DNA of 10,941 nucleotides from Candidatus Hecatellales archaeon (GTDB taxonomy: Archaea; Thermoproteota; Bathyarchaeia; Hecatellales; Hecatellaceae): assembly GCA_003662305.1 (NCBI GenBank), contig QMXU01000024.1, positions 1 to 10,941 on the forward strand, written 5' to 3'. Of the stretch, positions 1-5,988 are shown piece by piece. The translations under genes were made by a program, and so were the position numbers. Position 1 is the first letter of the stretch. Every line of letters begins with the position of its first letter. The notes beneath the pieces were generated by a model, which saw nothing but the letters and a program-made list of their open reading frames with translations, ran no database searches and was not told the DNA's origin.

Positions 1-272
1 CCCTCCCATATCTTCACCTGTACGCCCACGGAGACGAGCGTCTTAAAGGGATTCTAAAAAGCGTTTTCGGCACGGGTAGGCTGTCTTCCGGCGACGTTAA
101 AGCTCTGGATGAAGGGTTGAAGGCTTACGGCTCCCTCAGCCATTGTAAGGGGAAAATAGCTGGCTACGTGGCTAAGGCTGTTGGAAGCCTCAGCCCTCTG
201 AGGGAAAACCATTACAAGCAGCTTCTGGAGGTCTTCGCCCACCGGTTTACAGGAGTTGAAAACCCCGTTTAA
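1..272 (+). CDS. Isoprenoid (polyprenyl/geranylgeranyl) diphosphate synthase, C-terminal fragment
   Basis: Only the last 89 codons are present, read in the frame beginning at base 3 and ending in TAA at 270-272. The fragment opens with LPYLHLYAHGDERLKGIL and has a middle stretch of the type GRLSSGDVKALDEGLKAYG. It closes with a helix of the type SPLRENHYKQLLEVFAHRF. This order matches the C-terminal helices of trans-isoprenyl diphosphate synthases: 'LP.IYAL', a short linker, 'A...A...L..LP....R..L..L..F..R'. In archaea this enzyme family makes the C20/C25 prenyl chain of membrane lipids. The two DDxxD motifs that would prove it lie outside the window, so the product and chain length cannot be stated. 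The stop is followed closely by the mobB-like gene on the same strand. Confidence 0.7.
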   Translation, partial: LPYLHLYAHGDERLKGILKSVFGTGRLSSGDVKALDEGLKAYGSLSHCKGKIAGYVAKAVGSLSPLRENHYKQLLEVFAHRFTGVENPV

Positions 273-284
273 AGGTGAGGGGAA

Positions 285-848
285 ATCCCTGGAAAGCCTA
301 AAGTAATCCTTGTAGTAGGACCCCACAACTCAGGTAAAACCAGAACCATAGAGCTTCTTGCCTCAAAGCTTAAAGGCAAAATCCGTGTAGCCACCATGAA
401 GCACGTGCACGAGCTGGACTTCACCTTCGACTTTAAAGGTAAGGACACTTGGAGGCATAGGGCTGCAGGAGCCGAGGCAACCCTAGCCCTCAGCCGAAGC
501 GAGATAGCCCTCTTCACGAAGACAAGCCCGGATAGGCCCGGCTGGAGCAGGCTTGTTTCCATGCTGGAAGGCTACGACCTAGTTTTAGCTGAAGGCTTCC
601 GGTTTAAGGCTGGAAAGCGGAGAGACGTCTGGAAGATTATCACGGCTAGAAATCTGAAGGAAGCTGAGGGCTTCTCCAGGCAGGTTTCCCCTCCGGTGCT
701 TGCGGTGGTAGGATGGGCTGAACCCTTAGAAGGCTGTCTTCCAAGCGTGCCAACGTTGAAGCTTCCGGAGGAAGCTGGAAAGCTGATAGAGCTTGTTCTA
801 CGCAGGGTTTTGAAGAGGGTAAAGCGTAGGCTGCCCTCCAAGGCTTAA
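285..848 (+). CDS. mobB: MobB-like P-loop GTPase (molybdopterin-guanine dinucleotide synthesis adaptor), start codon unclear
   Basis: The frame encodes a Walker A loop GPHNSGKT at 318-341, directly after a hydrophobic strand (KVILVV). It is followed by KHVHELDF and GKDTWRHRAAGA, the MobB signature, then DLVLAEGFR (Walker B-like) and a C-terminal helix. MobB binds GTP and is thought to help MobA attach a nucleotide to molybdopterin in the cytosol. The oddity is the 5' end. Between the in-frame TGA at 276-278 and the P-loop there is no ATG, GTG or TTG. The first ATG (396) would delete the nucleotide-binding site. A strong Shine-Dalgarno-like GGTGAGG sits at 274-280, suggesting initiation at ATC 285 or at GTG 275 followed by a +1 shift; an assembly indel is also possible. 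I give 285 as a working start (187 aa). No other molybdenum gene is visible nearby. Family call firm, start not. Confidence 0.82.
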   Translation: MPGKPKVILVVGPHNSGKTRTIELLASKLKGKIRVATMKHVHELDFTFDFKGKDTWRHRAAGAEATLALSRSEIALFTKTSPDRPGWSRLVSMLEGYDLVLAEGFRFKAGKRRDVWKIITARNLKEAEGFSRQVSPPVLAVVGWAEPLEGCLPSVPTLKLPEEAGKLIELVLRRVLKRVKRRLPSKA

Positions 849-899
849 AGGAAACGATTTTAAGTTTTCAAGCCTTTAACCTAAGCGGCGTGTTTAAGG

Positions 900-1385
900 A
901 TGAGCGAAAAGCTTCCAGTAGCCTTCATAGAACTGAGAACCCTGTCTCACGCCACCGAGAACCCTGAAAAAGTTTACAGAGCCTTCGAAAACGTGGTAAC
1001 AAGCGAAGTGCTGGAAGAGGCTGAACCGTCCAGGCAGAAGCTTGAAGGACACTACGGAAACCCCATAACCCTTCTAACCTTTAAAACCCACAGTAAACCC
1101 CTCATCAGGAAGGCGTTAGAAAACATTTTCAGCAGGCTGTCCTCTGGCGATAGGCTGAGGCTTCTAGCCGAACTTGAAGGCAGAATAGATGGGGAGGGAA
1201 ACTTCTACCTGCGCCTGGACAAGCAGGCAGCCTACCTAGGCCGGCTTAAACTTCAAAGCTCAGACCCCATAAGGGTTAGAATAAAGCTTTCCATCCCCGC
1301 TAAGGAAAGAGGCAGACTTCTTGAAGCCTGCAGGAGGCTGATTGAAAAACTGGCAGCCCAGAAGCCTGAAAAGGTGGAAGAATGA
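900..1385 (+). CDS. Archaeal exosome-associated RNA-binding protein (DUF54 / COG1325 family)
   Basis: The 161-aa protein has the features of the archaeal COG1325 'predicted exosome subunit' family. These are an N-terminal strand followed by TENPEKVYRAFENVV, then GHYGNPITLL near residue 50, and GNFYLRLDKQAAYLGRL around residues 100-115. It ends with a strand of the type DPIRVRIKLSIP. The family is predicted to bind RNA and usually lies beside the RNase P genes rpp30 and pop5, exactly as here. The start ATG follows a 51-base gap after mobB, and its stop overlaps the rpp30 start by ATGA (1382-1385), so the two genes are translationally coupled. The biochemical role of the family is poorly defined; involvement in RNA processing is inferred from conserved neighbourhood. 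Confidence 0.85.
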   Translation: MSEKLPVAFIELRTLSHATENPEKVYRAFENVVTSEVLEEAEPSRQKLEGHYGNPITLLTFKTHSKPLIRKALENIFSRLSSGDRLRLLAELEGRIDGEGNFYLRLDKQAAYLGRLKLQSSDPIRVRIKLSIPAKERGRLLEACRRLIEKLAAQKPEKVEE

Positions 1386-2104
1386 GGAGGTTCATAGACC
1401 TTCAAGTTAGATTTCCAGAAACCTTAGGGGAGGCTGAACTCTTAGCCCGGCACCTCAGAAAGCTATGTTTTAAGGCTGCTGCCCTAACAGTTTCCACTCC
1501 AAGGAAGCCGGAGGGACTTCAAGCTGTTAGAGAGGTTTTCGCTAAGTATGGTGTTGACGCTCCTTTAAGGCTTAACCTTAAGCCCAAGAGCTCTGCCGAG
1601 CTTTTAGAGGCTTTAAGAGCTCACAGGAGAAGCTTTGAAGTGGTTTCGGTGGTATGCTTAGGTAAGCAGGCTGCCAGGCAGGCTGCTAAAGACCATAGGG
1701 TTGACACCCTCATGTTCCCCTCCAAAGCCGTAAGGCTTCTCGACGAGGCTGAAGTTGAGCTTGCCAGAGTTTCAGGTGTAGCCGTAGAGTTCAGCCTATC
1801 CATGCTTCTGAAGCTTGGAGAAGCTCTCCCAGCCTACCTGGCTGAGGCCAGGAGAAACGTTAAAAAAGCCCTGAAAAAAGGTGTCCCCCTAGTTTTCTCC
1901 AGCGGAGCCTCCGACGTCTACGGGCTGAGGGCTCCCCGAGACCTGGCGGCAGTAGCGGAAACCATGCTGGACCTGCCTGACCCCGTTAAGGTTTCCACGG
2001 TTTCCCATGTTCCCATGGCGATTCTGGAGCGTAACAGAGGTAAGCTCTCCAGCAGCTTCGTTGAGCTGGGTGTACGCCTTCTGGGAGATGAAAGCCGTGG
2101 TTAA
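1382..2104 (+). CDS. rnp3: Ribonuclease P protein component 3 (Rpp30)
   Basis: The 240-aa protein fits the TIM-barrel Rpp30/RNP3 family. It has an N-terminal FIDLQVRFPE strand, internal segments of the type VVSVVCLGKQAARQAAKDHRVDTLMFP and VAVEFSLSMLL. It also has the family hallmark VPLVFSSGASDVYGLRAPRDLAAVAE at about residues 170-195. Rpp30 pairs with Pop5 in the archaeal RNase P holoenzyme, where it supports the catalytic RNA that removes tRNA 5' leaders. Its ATG overlaps the DUF54 stop, and its last 17 bases overlap the Pop5 start, so the three genes look like one translationally coupled unit. Length is normal for the family. Confidence 0.93.
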   Translation: MRRFIDLQVRFPETLGEAELLARHLRKLCFKAAALTVSTPRKPEGLQAVREVFAKYGVDAPLRLNLKPKSSAELLEALRAHRRSFEVVSVVCLGKQAARQAAKDHRVDTLMFPSKAVRLLDEAEVELARVSGVAVEFSLSMLLKLGEALPAYLAEARRNVKKALKKGVPLVFSSGASDVYGLRAPRDLAAVAETMLDLPDPVKVSTVSHVPMAILERNRGKLSSSFVELGVRLLGDESRG

Positions 2105-2441
2105 GGCTGGGAGAGGTAAAAGGAGGTACCTCCTGTTCCACCTTACGGTTGAAGGCGGTTTTAAGCCTGAAGCCGAAGAGGTGCGGAAGGCTGTGTATGA
2201 AGCCTACCGGAGGCTTTTCGGGCTTGCAGGCTTAAGCCAGGCTGAGCTGGCATGGATAGGCTACATGGAAAACCTTGAGCTTGGAATTTTACGGTGCAGC
2301 CATAGGGCGGTGTCATCCCTGCGGGCAGCCTTAGCCATGACGGGAATGCTCGGCGGGAGGAAGGCTAGAATATGCACTGTCAGGGTTTCAGGAACTAGGA
2401 AAGCTTTGAAGGAGGTCCTTAGCCAGGTGAAATCTTCCTAA
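2088..2441 (+). CDS. rnp2: Ribonuclease P protein component 2 (Pop5)
   Basis: The 117-aa product has the Pop5 pattern: an N-terminal strand RRYLLFHLTVEG, a helix LRRAVYEAYRRLFG-like segment, and a central strand ending in LGILRCSHRAVSSLRAALA. 'RC.h......RAAL' is the family signature. It closes with strand ARICTVRVSGTRKAL. Pop5 adopts a ferredoxin-like fold and forms a heterodimer with Rpp30 that contacts the RNase P catalytic core. I chose the ATG at 2088, which overlaps the end of rpp30 by 17 bases. The same frame is open back to an ATG at 2007, but those extra residues lie inside rpp30 and resemble no Pop5 N-terminus. The 3' end overlaps the convergent dtxR-like gene by 23 bases. Confidence 0.92.
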   Translation: MKAVVKAGRGKRRYLLFHLTVEGGFKPEAEEVRKAVYEAYRRLFGLAGLSQAELAWIGYMENLELGILRCSHRAVSSLRAALAMTGMLGGRKARICTVRVSGTRKALKEVLSQVKSS

Positions 2442-2826
2442 TCTTCATCTGCTCCTCAACGAATTTTACCAGTTTCTTTAGGGTTTGCCTGCTAACGGCG
2501 TGCTCCAGCATGCAGGCATCCTCCTCGGCTGTTTTCCCGTCGACTCCAAGTATTTCCTCGAGGAATCTGCGGAAAACCTCGTGGCGCTGGTAGACATCCT
2601 CCGCCACTTTCCTACCCTTAGGGGTAAGCTTCACCGTTCCATATCGTTCATGCTTGATGAGATTTTTCTTTGAAAGTTTTAGGATGGCCTCTGAAACGCT
2701 CGCCTTTCTTACCTTAAGCCTCTCAGCGAGTTCTGTAACCCGGACTGAGGTCTTCTCCCGGCTAACTATGTAGATAGCTTCTAGGTAGTCCTCAAGTGAA
2801 GCCGTATACGAGCTTTTAACCATCAC
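2419..2826 (-). CDS. DtxR/MntR-family metal-dependent transcriptional repressor
   Basis: This is the probable regulator of the feo operon. Residues 1-62 form a winged helix (EDYLEAIYIV, ...VTELAERLKVRKASVSEAILKL...). Residues about 70-135 form the metal-binding dimerisation domain (RHEVFRRFLEEILGV, DACMLEHAVS). There is no C-terminal SH3-like domain, so it is a short MntR-size member (135 aa). By alignment from memory, D13 and E16 match MntR D8 and E11, while C105, E108 and H109 match DtxR C102, E105 and H106; H82 matches DtxR H79. The primary site therefore mixes Mn-type and Fe-type ligands. DtxR E83 and H98 of the ancillary site appear replaced (R86, E101). It is the last gene of the leftward iron block. 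The first codon is GTG (2824-2826) or the adjacent ATG (2821-2823). Confidence 0.93.
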   Translation of the reverse strand: MMVKSSYTASLEDYLEAIYIVSREKTSVRVTELAERLKVRKASVSEAILKLSKKNLIKHERYGTVKLTPKGRKVAEDVYQRHEVFRRFLEEILGVDGKTAEEDACMLEHAVSRQTLKKLVKFVEEQMKIRKISPG

Positions 2827-2866
2827 TCTAATCTATTTTAACTAGGATTAATCTCATTTAAAGACT
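2827..2866 (-). promoter_or_regulatory. Candidate TATA promoter and small inverted repeat for the dtxR-like gene
   Basis: Read leftward, TCTTTAAATGAG (2853-2864) is a plausible archaeal TATA box. It would place the transcript start near 2833, about 7-10 bases before the GTG/ATG start of the regulator. The box overlaps the stop codon of the upstream membrane gene, so the regulator may be transcribed both with feo and alone. An inverted repeat TAATC-12 bases-GATTA (2829-2833 and 2846-2850) lies between the box and the start and could be an autoregulatory site. It is weak and does not match the two good DtxR boxes near 5900-5990. Confidence 0.35.
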
Positions 2867-3316
2867 TGTTTGACCTCTATGTATGCAGACTAAAGAAAAA
2901 ATGAAAAGCGGGGTTAGCATGATGCCTCCGACAACTATGGGCATAAGTAATCCTTCAGCCAAATTGTAGCTAGCTTCCTCACCCAGCAGGAAGCAAACAA
3001 CACCTACGTCTCCAATGCTGGCAGCCACTACAAGAAGCTGAAAACATAGAAGAGCTACCCCAATTAAAGAACCTACAACCAGACAGGAAAAACCTCTATA
3101 ATCTTTAAGTCCCTTAACTAGGGAGCCAACCATTAAAATGCCAACCGTGAATTGAGCTACAAACCACCCCACATCTCCGGATAGGAAAAGCCCGAGCCAA
3201 ACGCCACCATACTCAGGAATAGTAAAGCTTAAAGCCCAACTGTAAAGTTCTAGGGCTGAATAAATGAGGTAGAAAGCTCCTATGATAAGAATTGCAGCAT
3301 ATAGTGGTTTATGGAT
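2858..3316 (-). CDS. Small four-helix membrane protein downstream of feoB, start codon unclear
   Basis: I do not recognise the family. Four hydrophobic segments are visible: YAAILIIGAFYLIYSALELY, then WFVAQFTVGILMVGSLV, then a long GFSCLVVGSLIG...LLVVAASIG stretch, and finally LLMPIVVGGIMLTPLFIFSLV before a basic tail (CIHRG). The gene lies directly after feoB on the same strand and so may be an accessory of iron transport; this is inference. The only standard in-frame start is GTG at 3170-3172, which would discard the first helix and a conserved-looking Trp-rich loop. The frame is open without a stop right up to the feoB TGA (3326-3328), but no ATG/GTG/TTG occurs there. An ATG overlapping the feoB stop (3327-3329) is in the frame one base away and reaches TAA after six codons. 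ATC 3314-3316 is my working start. Confidence 0.6.
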   Translation of the reverse strand: MHKPLYAAILIIGAFYLIYSALELYSWALSFTIPEYGGVWLGLFLSGDVGWFVAQFTVGILMVGSLVKGLKDYRGFSCLVVGSLIGVALLCFQLLVVAASIGDVGVVCFLLGEEASYNLAEGLLMPIVVGGIMLTPLFIFSLVCIHRGQTSL

Positions 3317-3325
3317 ATTCAGGCT

Positions 3326-5383
3326 TCATCCCCCCAGCCCTACCAGAGTTCCTATACCAACTATGAGGAAAGCCACAAAATATGCAAGTATAAATTCGTA
3401 TACTGCGGTGAAAAGAGCGTACTTCAACCCTAATTCTCCTCTTATAATAGCTAGGGTGGCGAGACATGGAAGGTATAAGAGTACGAAAGCCATGTAGGCG
3501 TAGGCTGTTAGCGGAGTAAATGCTCCACTCACAGCTCCTATAAGCCCTTCTTCGCTAACCCCGAAAAGCACCGCCATGGCCCCTACCACAATCTCCTTAG
3601 CTATGAATCCGAAAAATAACGCTGCGGAAGCCTGCCAACCCCAACCCATTGGGGTGAAGATCTTCTCTAATCCGTGGCCTATCACTCCAATCCAGCTTTG
3701 CTCGAGTAGCGTAGCCTCCCCAAGGGCTTCAACCCCAAGGTAGCCACCAGGCCCTGTTATCGACAGCAGCCAAACCGCGACTACACCTATAAATATTACG
3801 GTTCCAGCCTTAAACAGAAACCTCTTCAGTCTCTCCCAGGTTTTTATACCGATGTTTTTCAGCATAGGCCTCATGTAAGGTGGCAGCTCCATTATAAATC
3901 CGCTTGAGGGACCCTTGAAAAGCAACTTTCTAAATAGGGTTGCCATAATTAAAGCAAAGATAACTCCTAAAATATACATGCTCCAAACCACACCGGTCAC
4001 GTAGGCTGAAAATAGGGCGCCAGCTATAACGAGGTATACTGGAAGTCTAGCCGAGCAGGATATTAGGGGGCAGGCAAGCGCCGTAGTTTTCCTATCGTTC
4101 TCGTCTTCAATAGCCCTTGTCGAGATTATCCCTGGCAGGTTGCATCCGAAGCCTAGAATTAGGGGAAGCAGAGACTTACCGGTAAGATGAAGCTTATGCA
4201 TTATTTTATCTACGACAAAGGCGGCCCTAGCCATGTAGCCTACATCCTCGAGTAGTGCGAGAAATAGGAAAATGAAGGCCAGATTTGGCACAAATATTAG
4301 GATTGAGCCTACACCTGTTATAATGCCGTCGGCGAGAAGGGAGCCAGCCAGCCCAGGCAGGGTTGCAGCTAAATCGTACAGGAGGCAGCCGAAAAACCAG
4401 TCTATTAGGTCGCAGAGTGGAGCTGCGACGTCGAAGGCGAACTTGAAAGCCATGTAGAGAGCTGTAAGCATGATTGGTATGCCGAAAACCTTGTGGGTTA
4501 CAACATAATCAACCATATCAGTTAGGGTTATAGGCTTCCTAACTAAAACTCCAACACACTCTTCGACTAGCTGAGAGACGAATTCATATCTTTTCTCAAC
4601 TATGAAGCCTTCTAAATCTCTTCCGAGAGAACTTTCAAGTTTTTCTCTAGCTTCCGCGGCCTGATCCAATATTTCACGGGACAGAGGTGAAAGCTTAATT
4701 TTATCTTCAACATCCGAGTCTCCCTCGAGAAGTTTGATAGCTACCCAACGCGAATTATATTTTCTTGCAAGTTCCAAGTCTTTCTCAACGACTTCTGAAA
4801 GTCTACCTATTTCGCCTTCAACCTTACTGCCATAGTTAACTAAACCCGCAGGTTTTTCTCTGCGTTCAGCTGCCTTGACAACTGCCTTCTTAAGCTCCTC
4901 TATTCCACGCCCTTCCACAGCTACGGTTGGAATCAGCGGTACGCCGAGCATCTGGGAGAGTTTTTCAGAATTTACTTTATATCCTTGGTCAGTTGCCAGG
5001 TCTACCATGTTTAGACATACGACAACATTTGCATCCATCTCGATAAGAGAAACTGTGAGGTATAGGTTGCGTTCAAGGTTTGCGGCATTAGCTATGTTAA
5101 CTACTACATCTGGATTTTCCTCCACTATGAAGTTTCTAGCTATAAGCTCGTCGACGCCGTAGGCTGTTAGACCGTAGATTCCAGGTAGGTCAACAATCTC
5201 AAGGTAGCGTCCGTCCACTCTAATCCTTCCAACTTTCTTCTCAACTGTTACCCCAGGCCAATTTCCAACCCAAGCTCGGCCACCCGTAAGCCTATTAAAA
5301 AGAGTGGACTTCCCAACGTTTGGATTCCCAGCAATAGCAACCTTAAACTTTTTTACAGCTAGTTGTAAAGCTCTCCTCTCCAA
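3326..5383 (-). CDS. feoB: Ferrous iron transport protein B (FeoB)
   Basis: A full-length 685-aa FeoB, the GTP-dependent inner-membrane Fe(II) importer. The N-terminal G domain shows all motifs: G1 GNPNVGKST (19-27), switch region NWPGVT (41-46), G3 DLPG (65-68), G4 NMVD (125-128) and a G5-like AVEG near 155. A helical spacer (about 180-285) follows. The membrane core has VGSILIFVPNLAFIF...LEDVGYMARAAFV (about 358-390) and the GFGCNLPG (411-418) and SCSARLPVY (442-450) Gate motifs with their conserved cysteines. A C-terminal GWGWQASAALFFGFIAKE motif completes it. There is no fused FeoA or FeoC domain. The start is TTG at 5381-5383, four bases after the feoA stop, with GGGGATGAG just upstream as a possible ribosome site. 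It is co-directional with the tandem feoA genes and almost certainly in the same operon. Confidence 0.97.
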   Translation of the reverse strand: MERRALQLAVKKFKVAIAGNPNVGKSTLFNRLTGGRAWVGNWPGVTVEKKVGRIRVDGRYLEIVDLPGIYGLTAYGVDELIARNFIVEENPDVVVNIANAANLERNLYLTVSLIEMDANVVVCLNMVDLATDQGYKVNSEKLSQMLGVPLIPTVAVEGRGIEELKKAVVKAAERREKPAGLVNYGSKVEGEIGRLSEVVEKDLELARKYNSRWVAIKLLEGDSDVEDKIKLSPLSREILDQAAEAREKLESSLGRDLEGFIVEKRYEFVSQLVEECVGVLVRKPITLTDMVDYVVTHKVFGIPIMLTALYMAFKFAFDVAAPLCDLIDWFFGCLLYDLAATLPGLAGSLLADGIITGVGSILIFVPNLAFIFLFLALLEDVGYMARAAFVVDKIMHKLHLTGKSLLPLILGFGCNLPGIISTRAIEDENDRKTTALACPLISCSARLPVYLVIAGALFSAYVTGVVWSMYILGVIFALIMATLFRKLLFKGPSSGFIMELPPYMRPMLKNIGIKTWERLKRFLFKAGTVIFIGVVAVWLLSITGPGGYLGVEALGEATLLEQSWIGVIGHGLEKIFTPMGWGWQASAALFFGFIAKEIVVGAMAVLFGVSEEGLIGAVSGAFTPLTAYAYMAFVLLYLPCLATLAIIRGELGLKYALFTAVYEFILAYFVAFLIVGIGTLVGLGG

Positions 5384-5387
5384 ACAC

Positions 5388-5636
5388 TCATCCCCGATTT
5401 TCCACGAAAATCTTCATGGTTATCCCGAAACCCAACATTACCCTCCAAGCATCAGTATAACCATTATCATTAACAACCTCAACGACCACCGGCCCCGGAG
5501 ACAAAGATTTAACAATCCTCAAAGTTGAACCTTGAGTTAAACCAAGTTCGGCTAGCTTACGGGTAAGCCCCTGCCCAGCCCTAACTTCAACTATTTGGAC
5601 TAGGCTGCCTTCATTGGCAAAGGCTAGCGGAATCAT
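5388..5636 (-). CDS. feoA: FeoA-domain protein (second copy)
   Basis: The 82-aa protein is a small SH3-like beta-barrel of the FeoA family: SLVQIVEVRAGQGLTRKLAELGLTQGSTLRIVKS is the usual FeoA N-terminal half with the 'LaelGl..G..l.i' motif. The C-terminal half is less typical, with a longer loop (VVNDNGYTDAWRVMLGFG) before the last strand MKIFV. FeoA proteins are cytosolic and are thought to modulate FeoB. Its ATG (5634-5636) overlaps the stop of the first feoA as ATGA, indicating translational coupling, and feoB starts four bases after its stop. It differs clearly in sequence from the first copy, so the pair is not a recent duplication. Confidence 0.88.
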   Translation of the reverse strand: MIPLAFANEGSLVQIVEVRAGQGLTRKLAELGLTQGSTLRIVKSLSPGPVVVEVVNDNGYTDAWRVMLGFGITMKIFVENRG

Positions 5637-5881
5637 TGACCCACTTCCTTAACGATTATGGTGGAAGCCTCGCTCTTTCTAATAGTCAAATTGAAGCCTT
5701 TCACCTCAAGGTCTAAGGGGTCCCCTAAAGGTGCAACATTAATAAGTTTAACCCTGGTTTTGGGCACTAAACCTATATCCATTATTCTCCTCCGAACGGC
5801 TCCGAAACCCTCTAAGCGAACAATCTCATAGGTTTTACCCACCTCAGCCTCTGCCAGCCTAAATTCCTTAGCCAAATCCAT
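5633..5881 (-). CDS. feoA: FeoA-domain protein (first copy, promoter-proximal)
   Basis: About 82 aa with a canonical FeoA fold: AEVGKTYEIVRLEGFGAVRRRIMDIGLVPKTRVKLI, then a PLGDPLDLEVKGFNLTIRKSEASTIIV half. This contains the 'R.R..diGl.p...v.......gdpl.i.v.g..l.lr..ea..i.v' pattern. It is the first gene of the leftward feo operon. I choose the ATG at 5879-5881. The frame also offers GTG 5882-5884 and TTG 5888-5890, but the TATA box at 5908-5917 predicts transcription starting at about 5885-5889. That makes the TTG unlikely and the message leaderless or nearly so. Its promoter carries a DtxR-like operator. Confidence 0.92.
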   Translation of the reverse strand: MDLAKEFRLAEAEVGKTYEIVRLEGFGAVRRRIMDIGLVPKTRVKLINVAPLGDPLDLEVKGFNLTIRKSEASTIIVKEVGQ

Positions 5882-5891
5882 CACTATCAAT

Positions 5892-5907
5892 GTTAGGCTA
5901 GCCTAAC
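5892..5907. promoter_or_regulatory. DtxR/IdeR-type operator 1 (perfect 16-bp palindrome)
   Basis: GTTAGGCTAGCCTAAC is a perfect palindrome with the TTAGG...CCTAA half-sites of the known DtxR/IdeR consensus (TTAGGTTAGCCTAACCTAA). It sits between the feoA TATA box (5908-5917, read leftward) and the predicted start of transcription at about 5885-5889. A bound repressor would therefore block the promoter. The DtxR-family gene at the end of the same operon is the natural candidate ligand, giving iron-dependent feedback control of ferrous iron uptake. Confidence 0.88.
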
Positions 5908-5926
5908 TTTTATTTAAGCATTTTAG
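5908..5926 (-). promoter_or_regulatory. TATA box and BRE of the feo operon
   Basis: Read leftward, TTAAATAAAA (5917-5908) is an archaeal TATA-box match, preceded by an A-rich BRE-like TAAAATGC (5926-5919). The centre at about 5913 predicts transcription starting near 5887, only a few bases before the feoA ATG. A second A+T tract, AATATTTAAATTTTT (5941-5955), could act as another TATA element in either direction but is less well placed for feoA. Confidence 0.6.
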
Positions 5927-5972
5927 AGCATAAGCACGGAAATATTTAAATTTTTGAGCATTCCCTCAAAAA

Positions 5973-5988
5973 GTTAGGTCTACCTAAC
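5973..5988. promoter_or_regulatory. DtxR/IdeR-type operator 2 (7+2+7 palindrome); possible dual terminator
   Basis: GTTAGGTCTACCTAAC has two perfect 7-base arms around a CT centre and shares the outer GTTAGG/CCTAAC of operator 1, 81 bp away centre to centre. It lies upstream of the feo promoter and directly downstream of the C/D-box RNA. On the minus strand it is followed at once by five T residues (5972-5968). As RNA it could therefore also fold into a short hairpin plus U-tract and end the sRNA transcript. Repressor site is the better-supported reading because of the half-site match; terminator is an additional possibility. Confidence 0.75.

Noticed and set aside
396..398. ATG 396 as the start of the MobB-like protein
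   Set aside because: It would remove the Walker A loop and first strand, which are clearly encoded in the same frame upstream.
1621..1803. Opposite-strand open frames inside rpp30, and similar ones inside feoB, the glycosidase and the FAD gene
   Set aside because: They are frames opposite well-supported genes, have low-complexity Ser/Arg-rich translations, and show no family motif.
2007..2087. Longer N-terminus for Pop5 starting at ATG 2007
   Set aside because: The extra residues overlap rpp30 deeply and look unlike a Pop5 N-terminus; ATG 2088 begins right before the conserved RRYLLFHLTV strand.
5892..5915. Operator 1 as an intrinsic terminator (palindrome followed by TTTTATTT on the plus strand)
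   Set aside because: No rightward gene ends here, and its position between TATA box and start, with DtxR half-sites, fits a repressor site.
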